A stretch of DNA of 10,905 nucleotides from Lewinellaceae bacterium (GCA_020636095.1 JACJYN010000026.1:1-10905), one strand, 5' to 3'. Counted from the first letter of the stretch, positions 1-7,954 are shown. The notes: generated by a model not told the origin, from the letters alone. Numbers and translations: made by a program.

Positions 1-105
1 TTTCAACAATTATACAGTGTCACCCATAAGCACCTGGTGGACGTAAATACGACTCGGCCGGGCGTATCTACCCGGTTCCTTTTCAATGGGTTACATCGCG
101 GCTCA

Positions 106-1710
106 TTATTTTGAAAACAACAACCAGGTATCCGGGTCCAGGATGATCTGGCCGGGCTCAAATTTACATTTCACAGTCGTTTCGGCCGATTTCTCTGTTA
201 GGCCGATCGTCCACGTTTGGGAAGTGGCGCCATCGGCGCTGACGGCTTGGATATCAAGTGGGAAGGTATAGGCAGGGCCGTCCTGTAATTGTTGGATTTT
301 GAACCGCAGGCGTTTTCTCCTCGGCTTGTCCCATTGTACGTCCAGGCGGGGTTGTCCGGGGCGGAAAATCCATTGCTCAAAGAATTGGGAGAGATTCTGT
401 TTGCTGGCCGCTTCCATGCTGCGCCGGAAATCTTCCGTCAGGGCGTTTCCGCCCCGAAAGCGCAAATAGTACTGCCGCAAACCATTCCAGAAGGCTTGCT
501 CGCCTACCTGGCGGCGCAGCATGTGCAGCACCCAGGCGCCTTTCTGATAAGAGTTGGGGTTGAGCAGGTCATTCCAGTTGCTGACGGTGGTGTCCACGAC
601 AGGGGCCATCCGGCGGCTGGAGTAAGTAACCACCTGCTGCCGCTCCGATTGCAGGCGATCCACCAGTTTTGCTCTGCCGTATTTATGCTCCATATACAAG
701 TCGGCGCCATAAGTGGCAAAGCCCTCGCTGAGCCAGATATGGAACCAATTTTGCTCGGAGGCGGAATTGCCAAACCACTGGTGAGCAATTTCGTGAGCAA
801 TGAGGGCTTCCTCCGAGCGCTTGCCGTCTACGGAATTTTCGAAGTAGAAGATATTGCTGGCGTTCTCCATGCCGCCGTAGCGGGTCTTCGACTGCACATT
901 GGCCAGCTTGCGGTAGGGGTAGGGGCCGATGTAGTCGATAAAAAATTGAAGGACTTCCACCGCCAGGCTGTAGTCGTAATAACCCGCCTCCCGGTCTTGC
1001 CGGTAAACCCAGCTGCTCACCGGTATGCCCGCTGCCTCGCCGGCGAATTGAACGCCAAAACGAGCGGCCCCGATGACCGCTACTTTTACAGGCAAGGGCA
1101 CTTCTTCCTGCCAGTGAGTTAGCTTCCTTTCATCGTCCAGGTTGGTTTCTTCCAATTGAATGCCGTTGGCCACCACCTGGTAGTGGTCCGGGGCCGTCAC
1201 GATAAAGTCTACCGTGGCCTTGTCGGATGGATGGTCTACGCAGGGTAGCCAATGGTGGGCGCGGTTGGGCCAGTTGTCGCCGAAGAAAGTGCGGTCGCCG
1301 TATTTATTCCGGGCAATGATCAGCCCGTCGGCGGGAATGCCCTGGTAACGGATTTGATAAGTGCGTTCTTCGCCGGCCAGTGCGGCGGGCCGGGGAGAGA
1401 TAAGAAGCGTTTCTCCCTCCTGGCTGTAATCTACGGGCTGGTCCAACTCTGTTACGGATAGCACCTTCATGCCTTTGCCATCTGGCCCTTGCTCCACCAG
1501 GTCGAGCGTGAAACTGGAAACCGGCTTGAGATACTTTATCCGGATAGAAGCTAAAGCGGAGATTTGGTCTGTTTCGTCCGATAACTCCAACTGGAAAGTA
1601 TAATGTTGCACGTCTAGTTCCGCCAGGCGGGGGATGGACAGCTGGGCGGCGCCGAGGAAAGGCAGATACAGGAATAGTAGAATGAAAGAGCAAGTAGGAT
1701 ATTGATGCAT
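106..1710 (-). CDS. Secreted M1-family zinc aminopeptidase (three-domain form)
   Basis: Probable exported metallo-aminopeptidase removing N-terminal residues from peptides in the periplasm or outside the cell. Residues 1-22 form a signal peptide ending in GAAQ. The N-terminal beta domain leads to the substrate-binding GGMEN motif (279-283). The zinc site is HEIAH (306-310) followed after 18 residues by Glu329 in WLSEGFATY, the standard M1 spacing. Tyr388 in NSYQKG matches the transition-state tyrosine. A beta-sandwich follows and the protein ends near DPDTWLL. At 534 residues it lacks the large helical C-terminal domain of PepN-type enzymes, a short form I believe is common in Bacteroidota. 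The family and the intact active site are clear; the substrate is unknown. It lies 112 bases downstream of the 1014-residue protein on the same strand. I found no convincing promoter or terminator in that gap, so co-transcription is possible. Confidence 0.93.
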   Translation of the reverse strand: MHQYPTCSFILLFLYLPFLGAAQLSIPRLAELDVQHYTFQLELSDETDQISALASIRIKYLKPVSSFTLDLVEQGPDGKGMKVLSVTELDQPVDYSQEGETLLISPRPAALAGEERTYQIRYQGIPADGLIIARNKYGDRTFFGDNWPNRAHHWLPCVDHPSDKATVDFIVTAPDHYQVVANGIQLEETNLDDERKLTHWQEEVPLPVKVAVIGAARFGVQFAGEAAGIPVSSWVYRQDREAGYYDYSLAVEVLQFFIDYIGPYPYRKLANVQSKTRYGGMENASNIFYFENSVDGKRSEEALIAHEIAHQWFGNSASEQNWFHIWLSEGFATYGADLYMEHKYGRAKLVDRLQSERQQVVTYSSRRMAPVVDTTVSNWNDLLNPNSYQKGAWVLHMLRRQVGEQAFWNGLRQYYLRFRGGNALTEDFRRSMEAASKQNLSQFFEQWIFRPGQPRLDVQWDKPRRKRLRFKIQQLQDGPAYTFPLDIQAVSADGATSQTWTIGLTEKSAETTVKCKFEPGQIILDPDTWLLFSK

Positions 1711-1822
1711 GGTACTGGCGTTTTGCCCGCAAGCTACGATCCGAGGTTAAGGTTTTTGATATATTCAGGAAATAATTCCACTCTTTTTATATCTCTGGGA
1801 TCGAAATGGAAAGGTGGAATGG

Positions 1823-4800
1823 CTACTCCGAAATACTCAACAACAAGAAATCGAACTGATGCCGGCCGCCATCCGGCAGGAAGTCATCTCCCAGCACGTA
1901 ACTATAGCGAAGGCCGAAATCAATTTCCAGCAAACGGAGGAATCGCACATCAAAAGTCAGCTCCAATCCGGTAGCGCTTTGAACCCAGGTGTTCGTAAAG
2001 GGGGAATCCGCATTTAACCAGGCCTGGTCATAAAATACATTGGCTTTTACCCTTTTGAGGAAGGCCAACCCACTCAGGGCCCGGTCGGGATAGAAGAGCG
2101 GCAGGTGATAGTTGAATCCCAATTTGAATACCTCGTCCCCAAATACGCGATCATAGCCTCGCGGATAGATGAATAAATTGGGAAACCGGTAGTTGTCGAG
2201 TACATCCTGCCGCAGGTACATGGTGTTGATCACCAGGCTGTGGTTGCGGCTTAACCCGGGCAGAAAGAGGTCTGCTCTGCCCAGCAATACATCGCCCTGA
2301 TAAGCCGTATTGCCAAAAGTACTCCGATACCGCACATCCAGATTGAGCCCTAACCGGGGGTTGAGATGCTGGAGGGCCGTCCGGCGAAAACTTCGAAAGA
2401 TCAGGCGCAGGTCCGTGGCATGGAGGGAGGTGGTTTGCAGGGGTTCCCGAAACAAGAAACCCAGTTCTTCCAACCTTCCGTTTTCGATCAGCAAAGTGTC
2501 CCGCGAATTTCCCGGATCATCAAAATTGCCGTCTACGTTCAACCCGATGTTTTGGTAATCAGCCCGCAGGGTAAGGCTGTTAAAAAAATTGCCCCGGGTT
2601 AAATTCAAAGGCAGGGCCAACCCACCGGAAACCCGGTTTTCCCTCCATCCTTCAACATAGGTGTTGGCATAAACAGTGGTGTCATTCGCAGAAGAAAAAT
2701 TGTAAATAACAGCAGACCGGTTTGCCAGACGGTAACTGGCATTGATGACCGGATAGAGTTCGGCATAGGATGCTCCGGCCTGAAAGGCCCCATCTTTTTC
2801 ATTGACATTGTAAAAGGCGCCGGCTTCCATGGAAAGGGTGCCGAATTTATTATCAGAAAGAATACTGGCGCCGTAGGTAGGAGGATCGAAATAAGGAAGC
2901 CAGCTGTGGGGGTTAATGATCCCACTCAGCTTGTTGAATTTTTTGACCGGGAACACTTCTTTTCCTACTTTTTCTACAATGCTGCCCCCTTCCTGTTCTT
3001 CCAATGCTTCGGCATACGGGAAAACAGCGGGGCTACCCGCATCGTAGGCCTGCCATAATGCCTGATCCAGCTTCACTTCAAAGACGTTATACCCTCGGGG
3101 GTGGAATTCAGTGTAGGCCAGCTTCTCTCCGTTGGGAGAAATAGCCGGCTGAAAAACGCCCAGGGAGGAGCTAGTGAGCTGAAAAAGCGTTTTGTCTTTC
3201 AGGCTCAGGGCAAAGATGTTGTTGATACCGGTGAAGGCGCCGGAGAAATAGAGGTATTCCCCTTTTGCACAGGGGTGGCTTATCTGCTGATTGGACGGCT
3301 GGGTAAGCCATTCCATTACGCCGGTTTCCCAGTGGATCATTTGCAATCCATTGGTTTCCCCTTTTTGGGCGACCACGACGATGTGCCGGCCATCCCCCGT
3401 CCACTGAGGGAAAGTATAATAGTAATGGCCCGGATTGGGCAATTTGTGGAGGAGCGCCCCGGTTGCCGCATCCAGGATAACCAGGTTGTATTCCATGCTT
3501 TCAGCCGCTTCAACCGCTACGATCCGCTGTGCATCGGAAGAAAGGGCCGGGGAAAAATATTTGGTTCGGGAAGTCAGTTTTTTCTTCTGCCCCGTAGCCA
3601 GGTTGTAACTGCGAACGATGGAGAAGTTTTTATTCCGCCAGCGAGGGTCATAACCGATCTCCGCCCAGCATAGCTGGCCATCTGCCAGTGACAAGGTGGA
3701 ATTTAATGGGTCCAGTAGGATACCCGGTTCGGTGAGTTTTTCTTCCTGGCCATCGGGCCCGGCCCTGATGTACACCGGCACCAGGTCGAAACCCCTTTTA
3801 GCCATCACGAGCGTTTCCTCGTTCAGGTACTGCGGATGGGTGTAATCGGTGATATTCTTTTTGGGTTGTTTATTAACCTGTTTTCCGGAGGAGGAGGGCT
3901 TTTTCTTTTCCTCCCTTACCCATTCCCTTTCCAGGCTTTGGATTGTATTCTGATATAATTCACGGGTGTTCAGCCCCGTCTTTTTTTTCAGGCTTTTGCT
4001 GAAGGGGTAAAAGAGCCCCCGGTAGCGGGTGGCGTCGTCGGCTACGTCCGCCCATACCTCCCTTCCGAATTCTTTACGGGCATAAGCCGTCATGAAATAA
4101 CCGAGATTGTACCAGTCGGGAACAAAATCCTTCAGCGAACCGGCGGCTGCTTTTTCGTAAGAATAGGGCAGGCTCTGTAAGATGAGGGAACGGTATTCCA
4201 TCTCGAAAGCAGGCAGGCGGCCCCTGCCCGAAGCGGTGAGGGCAGTTTCTGTCGCGGTGGCGTCTCCTTCCAGGTACCACCGCGGCAACGCCAATCCAAA
4301 CAGGCCGCCCCAACCCCAGGAACCGGAGATGGTTTTTACCAGTTTGGTCAATCCTTTTTTTAAATTCCCAAACTGCTGGACATGCCGGTATTCGTGAATG
4401 GCCAGTACATCCAGCCAGTCGGTGGTATTATTAAACTGGGGAGGGGTCATATTAAATTCGGACCGGAAAGGGCCAACGGTGACAAACCCATTGGGGATGA
4501 TCGTCTGGTTTTGAAGCAGGATCGTTACTTTTTGCCGGCCGTTTCCTATCGATTCGGTATTGTTATCCCACAGATAGTGCACCACATTCGCCACTCGCTG
4601 GCCGGCCGCTTCAAGGCCCTGAGGGAAGATCACCTGCACCCGGTTGGTTTCAATTTGGTTCCATTGCAGCGAAAACGGGTTGGCTCCGATGGGGTTGGCC
4701 GGAATCTGGGCAGTAAGCTGGGAGGCCGTACCCAGCAAAAAGCAGCTTAGCGCAAAGGTAGCTTGACAAAGTTCCCGGGCCTTGACGTTATTGAAAGCGA

Positions 4801-4867
4801 GGGCAGGAAACAGGAGCTTCAGAGCCAATTTACCGTAGCGTTGGGAGGTGCGTAAAAGCGTTTTCAT
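1823..4867 (-). CDS. Exported gluzincin-like / WD40-TolB-like propeller / outer-membrane barrel protein
   Basis: Three regions are visible. Residues 1-54 form a signal sequence with an unusually long basic N-region and a hydrophobic core at about 36-48; cleavage is likely near LTAQ. Residues 60-320 contain HEYRH (158-162) and, 38 residues later, WYLEGDAT with Glu200. This HExxH...E pattern resembles gluzincin peptidases of the MA/M61-like type and suggests a zinc protease. A lysine/serine-rich linker (about 318-338) leads to residues 340-600, with repeats of PD40/TolB-propeller style such as FSPALSSDAQRIV, FPQWTGDGRHIVV and FQPAISPNGEKLAY. From about 650 to 1014 the sequence alternates aromatic and polar residues in strand-like stretches typical of an outer-membrane barrel (for example LRADYQNIGLNVDGNF). 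Such proteins are usually labelled TolB-like hypothetical proteins. Protease activity and barrel topology are inferred; the reading frame is certain. No in-frame alternative start codon lies before the hydrophobic core. Confidence 0.87.
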   Translation of the reverse strand: MKTLLRTSQRYGKLALKLLFPALAFNNVKARELCQATFALSCFLLGTASQLTAQIPANPIGANPFSLQWNQIETNRVQVIFPQGLEAAGQRVANVVHYLWDNNTESIGNGRQKVTILLQNQTIIPNGFVTVGPFRSEFNMTPPQFNNTTDWLDVLAIHEYRHVQQFGNLKKGLTKLVKTISGSWGWGGLFGLALPRWYLEGDATATETALTASGRGRLPAFEMEYRSLILQSLPYSYEKAAAGSLKDFVPDWYNLGYFMTAYARKEFGREVWADVADDATRYRGLFYPFSKSLKKKTGLNTRELYQNTIQSLEREWVREEKKKPSSSGKQVNKQPKKNITDYTHPQYLNEETLVMAKRGFDLVPVYIRAGPDGQEEKLTEPGILLDPLNSTLSLADGQLCWAEIGYDPRWRNKNFSIVRSYNLATGQKKKLTSRTKYFSPALSSDAQRIVAVEAAESMEYNLVILDAATGALLHKLPNPGHYYYTFPQWTGDGRHIVVVAQKGETNGLQMIHWETGVMEWLTQPSNQQISHPCAKGEYLYFSGAFTGINNIFALSLKDKTLFQLTSSSLGVFQPAISPNGEKLAYTEFHPRGYNVFEVKLDQALWQAYDAGSPAVFPYAEALEEQEGGSIVEKVGKEVFPVKKFNKLSGIINPHSWLPYFDPPTYGASILSDNKFGTLSMEAGAFYNVNEKDGAFQAGASYAELYPVINASYRLANRSAVIYNFSSANDTTVYANTYVEGWRENRVSGGLALPLNLTRGNFFNSLTLRADYQNIGLNVDGNFDDPGNSRDTLLIENGRLEELGFLFREPLQTTSLHATDLRLIFRSFRRTALQHLNPRLGLNLDVRYRSTFGNTAYQGDVLLGRADLFLPGLSRNHSLVINTMYLRQDVLDNYRFPNLFIYPRGYDRVFGDEVFKLGFNYHLPLFYPDRALSGLAFLKRVKANVFYDQAWLNADSPFTNTWVQSATGLELTFDVRFLRLLEIDFGLRYSYVLGDDFLPDGGRHQFDFLLLSISE

Positions 4868-4910
4868 ACAAAAGCTTTAGTATCAAAAATTGAAAATAAC
4901 ATTTTCCGGG

Positions 4911-4918
4911 CAAAGCTA
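4911..4918 (-). promoter_or_regulatory. Candidate -7 element for the propeller/barrel gene
   Basis: Read on the minus strand these bases are TAGCTTTG, an exact match to the Bacteroidota -7 consensus TAnnTTTG. They lie 43 bases upstream of the ATG at 4867, which would give a leader of roughly 35-40 bases. No good TTG -33 element is visible at the expected spacing, so the call rests on the -7 match and its position. Confidence 0.35.
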
Positions 4919-4964
4919 TCTCATCCGGCGACTCTACAGGCATTAGCGAATTGCGAACTGTGAA

Positions 4965-4995
4965 TTGCTCAATAGTTACAAAAGGCTTACATTTA
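4965..4995 (+). promoter_or_regulatory. Candidate promoter for the phosphodiesterase/sugar-lactone operon
   Basis: TTG at 4965-4967 is followed after 20 bases by TACATTTA at 4988-4995. This resembles the Bacteroidota pattern TTG-N17-23-TAnnTTTG with one mismatch, in the last base. It sits just upstream of the ATG at 5012, so the leader would be only about 10 bases. It is the only reasonable match in this direction within the 144-base divergent gap. Confidence 0.32.
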
Positions 4996-5011
4996 CCCCA
5001 AACTCGAACGC

Positions 5012-5923
5012 ATGCGTTTTCTATTAATCGTGGGCTTTCTGTCCTTATTATTTTCCTGTTCCGAACCGGCAACCCAAAAAAATATGAATCCTGAAAAAGC
5101 AGCCGCCTTCGACTGGCAGGGCCACCGCGGCGCACGGGGCCTGTTGCCCGAAAATACCGTGCCGGCCTTTCTCAAGGCACTGGAATACCCCCAGGTGAAA
5201 ACCCTGGAACTGGACCTGGCGGTGAGCCGGGACAGCCTGCTGGTGGTTTCTCACGAGCCCTGGATGTCTCATCACATCTGCAGCCATCCGGATGGGCGCC
5301 CGGTGGCCGAGAGCGAGGAGCAGCAATTGCTGCTCTATCAGATGCCCTACGATTCTATTCGCCGGTACGACTGTGGCAGCCGGGGTAATGAACGTTTTCC
5401 CGGGCAAAAGGCACAGCCTGCTCACAAACCTCTGCTAAGTGAGGTGGTGCAGGCCGTAGATCAGTATTGCGATGAAAAAGGGCGCGCCAGGCCACGCTAT
5501 AACATAGAGATCAAGATCGAGCCCGACTACGACGGCGTCAAAACCCCTGGCCCGGAAGCCTTCGCCCGGCTGGTGCTGGAGGAGATCACCCGCCTGGGTA
5601 TCAAAGAGCGTTGCTGCCTGCAGTCTTTCGATGTCCGCCCTCTGCAACACCTCCACCGGCTGGCCCCATCGGTGTTTACCGCTCTGCTGATCGACAACCC
5701 GCACGGGGTGGCCGCCAACCTGGAAGAGCTGGGTTACACTCCTGATGTTTACAGCCCCTATTATAAACTGGTGGCCGCCAATGTGGTGGACACCGTGCAC
5801 AAAAAGGGCATGGCCATCATTCCCTGGACAGTCAATGACACCACAGCAATGAAGGCGTTGATCGCTCTGGGGGTAGACGGGATCATTACAGATTATCCAA
5901 ATTGGATCGGGGACGTGGAGTGA
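5012..5923 (+). CDS. Glycerophosphodiester phosphodiesterase, lipoprotein
   Basis: Hydrolyses glycerophosphodiesters (deacylated phospholipid head groups) to glycerol 3-phosphate and an alcohol; it probably acts in the periplasm as a lipid-anchored protein. Residues 1-15 are a lipoprotein signal sequence with a LFSC lipobox, so Cys16 would be lipidated. The GDPD barrel starts at WQGHRGARG with His38-Arg39. PENT at 46-49 and ELD at 66-68 supply acidic metal ligands, and His81 is the second catalytic histidine. Asn-Ile-Glu-Ile-Lys near 164-168 gives a further Glu. The C-terminal strand IIPWTVND and the end DGIITDYP are typical. After His81 the residue is Glu rather than the commoner Asp, which looks like a subfamily variant. 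The length of 303 residues is normal. It is the first gene of a tight plus-strand run, 20 bases before the lactonase, although no functional link to sugar oxidation is evident. The start was chosen for the complete lipoprotein signal. Confidence 0.93.
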   Translation: MRFLLIVGFLSLLFSCSEPATQKNMNPEKAAAFDWQGHRGARGLLPENTVPAFLKALEYPQVKTLELDLAVSRDSLLVVSHEPWMSHHICSHPDGRPVAESEEQQLLLYQMPYDSIRRYDCGSRGNERFPGQKAQPAHKPLLSEVVQAVDQYCDEKGRARPRYNIEIKIEPDYDGVKTPGPEAFARLVLEEITRLGIKERCCLQSFDVRPLQHLHRLAPSVFTALLIDNPHGVAANLEELGYTPDVYSPYYKLVAANVVDTVHKKGMAIIPWTVNDTTAMKALIALGVDGIITDYPNWIGDVE

Positions 5924-5943
5924 ATGGCAACAAACATCATCCA

Positions 5944-6777
5944 ATGACCATAGACGCACACCAGCACTTTTGGCGCTACAATTCCAGCGCGTACGCCTGG
6001 ATCAACGAGGAACTCAATCTATTGCAACGCGATTTTATGCCACCTGGCCTGGAAATCCTTTTCCGCCAGAATGGAATTGACGGATGCGTGGCGGTGGAGG
6101 CGAGGGGCAGCGAGTTGGAAAACAGTTTTTTGCTGGAGCTTGCCCGCGAGTTTCATTTTATCAAAGGAGTAGTCGGCTGGCTCGACCTGCGGGCGGGCCA
6201 ACTTTCCACCCGCCTGGATTATTACAGGCAATTTCCAGCCATTAAAGGTTTTCGGTATAATGTGCAAATGGAAGAAGATGTCAATTTTTTACTGCGCCCG
6301 AAGTGGTTGACGGGCATGCAGGTGCTGGCCTCTTTTGATTTTACCTTCGACCTATTGGTTTTTCCACATCAGCTTGGAGCGGCACTGGAGCTGGCAAAAC
6401 GGTTCCCCAACCAGCAATTCGTGATCGATCATCTGGCCAAACCTTACATCAAAGACGGCTTTTTCGATGGCTGGGCGGTACTAATGAAGGCAATGGCTGT
6501 TTTGCCGAACGTATGGTGCAAAGTCTCGGGAATGGTGACGGAAGCCAACTGGAGCGGTTGGAAGTACGAGGACTTTGTACCTTACCTGAGCCACCTCTTT
6601 GAGTGCTTCGGGCCCGGGCGGCTGATGTTCGGTTCAGACTGGCCCGTCTGTCTACTGGCAGCGGAGTACGGCCAGGTGAAAGGCATCCTTGAACGCTTCA
6701 TGGAGCCGCTTTCGGAGGAGGCCAAACAAAAAGTATGGGCGGACAATGCCATCGAATTTTATCAACTTAATGCATAG
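5944..6777 (+). CDS. COG3618 amidohydrolase-family sugar lactonase (L-fuconolactonase-like)
   Basis: Predicted cytoplasmic hydrolase opening a sugar-acid lactone, most likely L-fucono-1,5-lactone or L-rhamnono-lactone, to the free aldonate. From the chosen start the protein has 277 residues, normal for this family. It opens with IDAHQHFW, giving His6 and His8. His142 lies in the stretch DLLVFPHQL, FVIDHLAKP carries His163, and FGSDWPVC carries the catalytic Asp232. The frame is open upstream to 5902, overlapping the previous gene, but those 14 extra residues lack family features and the motif begins right at the ATG at 5944. It lies 20 bases after the phosphodiesterase and 3 bases before the SDR gene, so it is almost certainly co-transcribed with them. 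Other COG3618 members hydrolyse dicarboxylate lactones such as 2-pyrone-4,6-dicarboxylate. The mutarotase two genes downstream favours a 6-deoxy-sugar substrate, but fucose and rhamnose cannot be separated by eye. Confidence 0.88.
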   Translation: MTIDAHQHFWRYNSSAYAWINEELNLLQRDFMPPGLEILFRQNGIDGCVAVEARGSELENSFLLELAREFHFIKGVVGWLDLRAGQLSTRLDYYRQFPAIKGFRYNVQMEEDVNFLLRPKWLTGMQVLASFDFTFDLLVFPHQLGAALELAKRFPNQQFVIDHLAKPYIKDGFFDGWAVLMKAMAVLPNVWCKVSGMVTEANWSGWKYEDFVPYLSHLFECFGPGRLMFGSDWPVCLLAAEYGQVKGILERFMEPLSEEAKQKVWADNAIEFYQLNA

Positions 6778-6780
6778 GAT

Positions 6781-7566
6781 ATGGACCTCATGCTCAAAGA
6801 TAAAGTCTTTATTGTCACCGGCGGTTCCAAGGGTATCGGAGAAGGGGTCAGCCGTTCGCTGGCTGCGGAAGGCGCCATTCCGGTTATCGCCTCCCGCTCG
6901 GTGGCGGCATCCGAACAACTTGTAAAAGAACTGCTGGCTACCGGGCGCTCCGCCTCATTCATTGCCGGCGACCTGGCGGAGCCGAGCCAGTGCCAGGCGG
7001 TGGTGGAACAAACCATCAGCCGCTTTGGGCGGATCGACGGCATTGTCAATAACGCCGGGGTCAACGATGGCGTAGGGCTTGAGAATGGCAGCCCTGAAGG
7101 CTTCCTCTCCTCTCTTCACAAAAACCTCCTTCATTATTACAGCCTGGTGCATTTCGCTTTGCCCTATTTGAAGGAAAGCCGGGGCGCCATCGTGAATATT
7201 AGTTCTAAAGTAGCGCTAACCGGACAAGGCCAGACCTCGGGCTACGCCGCCGCCAAAGGCGCCCAATTGGCCTTGGCCCGAGAATGGGCCGCCGAATTGC
7301 TGCCTTACGGGATTCGGGTGAACGCCGTACTGCCGGCCGAAGTACTGACCCCGCTGTACGAAAACTGGTTGAATACGGCTTTTGATGACCCGGAAGCGAA
7401 AAGGAAGGAGATCACCGGCAAGATTCCTCTGGAAAAACGCATGACTACCAAAGCAGAGATCGCCGATATGGTGGTATTCCTGCTGTCAGCCAGGTCGAGC
7501 CACACCACCGGCCAGTGGATCATTGTGGATGGGGGGTACGTTCACCTGGACCGCTCTTTAACCTGA
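6781..7566 (+). CDS. SDR-family oxidoreductase, probable L-fucose (or related sugar) dehydrogenase
   Basis: Classical short-chain dehydrogenase of 261 residues. The Rossmann nucleotide-binding motif is TGGSKGIG (13-20), Asp64 lies in the AGDL stretch, NNAG is at 90-93, and the catalytic set is Ser141/142, Tyr155 and Lys159 in SGYAAAKG. The C-terminus IIVDGGY is typical. By position it would oxidise the anomeric carbon of L-fucose or a similar aldose to the lactone, using NAD(P)+, and pass the product to the lactonase encoded just before it. That substrate is inferred from the neighbours, since SDR specificity cannot be read from these motifs. A 2-keto-3-deoxy-sugar-acid dehydrogenase is an alternative role in the same pathway. 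The ATG at 6781 sits 3 bases after the lactonase stop; the in-frame ATG at 6790 is another possible start and would also keep the Rossmann motif. Confidence 0.9.
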   Translation: MDLMLKDKVFIVTGGSKGIGEGVSRSLAAEGAIPVIASRSVAASEQLVKELLATGRSASFIAGDLAEPSQCQAVVEQTISRFGRIDGIVNNAGVNDGVGLENGSPEGFLSSLHKNLLHYYSLVHFALPYLKESRGAIVNISSKVALTGQGQTSGYAAAKGAQLALAREWAAELLPYGIRVNAVLPAEVLTPLYENWLNTAFDDPEAKRKEITGKIPLEKRMTTKAEIADMVVFLLSARSSHTTGQWIIVDGGYVHLDRSLT

Positions 7567-7577
7567 AGTTCACCAAT

Positions 7578-7919
7578 ATGAGAAAAAAATATTGCCTTGC
7601 CCTCGACCTGAAAGACGACTCTGAATTGATCCGGCAGTACGAATGGTTCCACAGCCCGGAAGGCGCCTGGCCGGAAGTGCTGGATAGCATCAAAGCTTCT
7701 GGCATTGAGTTGATGGAAATTTACCGAACCGGCAACCGCCTGTTTATGATCATGGAAGTTTCAGAGCAATTCAGCTTTAAGGCAAAAGAGCGCCTCGACG
7801 CCACCCATCCGAAGGTGCAGGAATGGGAACAGCTGATGTGGAGCTTTCAGCAACCGCTGCCCTGGGCCGAAGAGGGGCAAAAGTGGGTGCTGATGGATCA
7901 GATTTTTCAGCTTCCCTGA
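7578..7919 (+). CDS. RhaM/FucM-type sugar mutarotase (L-rhamnose mutarotase family)
   Basis: Small cytoplasmic epimerase of 113 residues, probably interconverting alpha and beta anomers of L-fucose or L-rhamnose so that the dehydrogenase receives the right form. It matches the RhaM (DUF718) fold family from end to end: an opening CLALDLKDD strand, YEWFHSPEGAWPEVL with the likely catalytic His25, the block IELMEIYRTGNRLFMIMEV, then VQEWEQLMWSFQQPLP and a terminal WVLMDQIFQL. In my experience variants with QQPLP and ME.IF-like ends are often encoded beside fucose-oxidation genes, which agrees with this location. The frame is open upstream into the SDR gene, but homology starts at the ATG at 7578, 11 bases after the SDR stop. 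It is the last gene of the plus-strand run and faces the sulfatase gene. Confidence 0.9.
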   Translation: MRKKYCLALDLKDDSELIRQYEWFHSPEGAWPEVLDSIKASGIELMEIYRTGNRLFMIMEVSEQFSFKAKERLDATHPKVQEWEQLMWSFQQPLPWAEEGQKWVLMDQIFQLP

Positions 7920-7954
7920 TAATTTAGCACTTTGCTTTCGAAGCAGCATGGGTT

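Noticed and set aside
58..75. CCGGG-N8-CCCGG hairpin followed by TTCCTTTT on the plus strand
   Set aside because: A stem of only 5 bp and a broken T-tract; it could terminate a plus-strand gene outside the window, but that is too weak to annotate.
1..114. Plus-strand frame open from the window edge to a stop at 112-114, possibly the tail of a gene entering from the left
   Set aside because: Only 37 codons with no recognisable similarity, and a minus-strand frame in the same region is also open, so it cannot be told from chance.
289..1122. 277-codon plus-strand open frame antisense to the M1 aminopeptidase
   Set aside because: No recognisable motif or signal; it is fully explained as the reverse frame of a GC-rich gene whose minus-strand product has an intact active site.
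3101..3673. 190-codon plus-strand open frame inside the propeller/barrel gene
   Set aside because: Antisense to the propeller region, with no independent support.
5902..5943. Upstream ATG giving the lactonase 14 extra residues and overlapping the phosphodiesterase gene
   Set aside because: The family motif IDAHQHFW begins directly after the ATG at 5944; the extension has no family-like content.
5435..5959. 174-codon minus-strand open frame antisense to the phosphodiesterase
   Set aside because: Shadow frame of a clear GDPD gene; no motif of its own.
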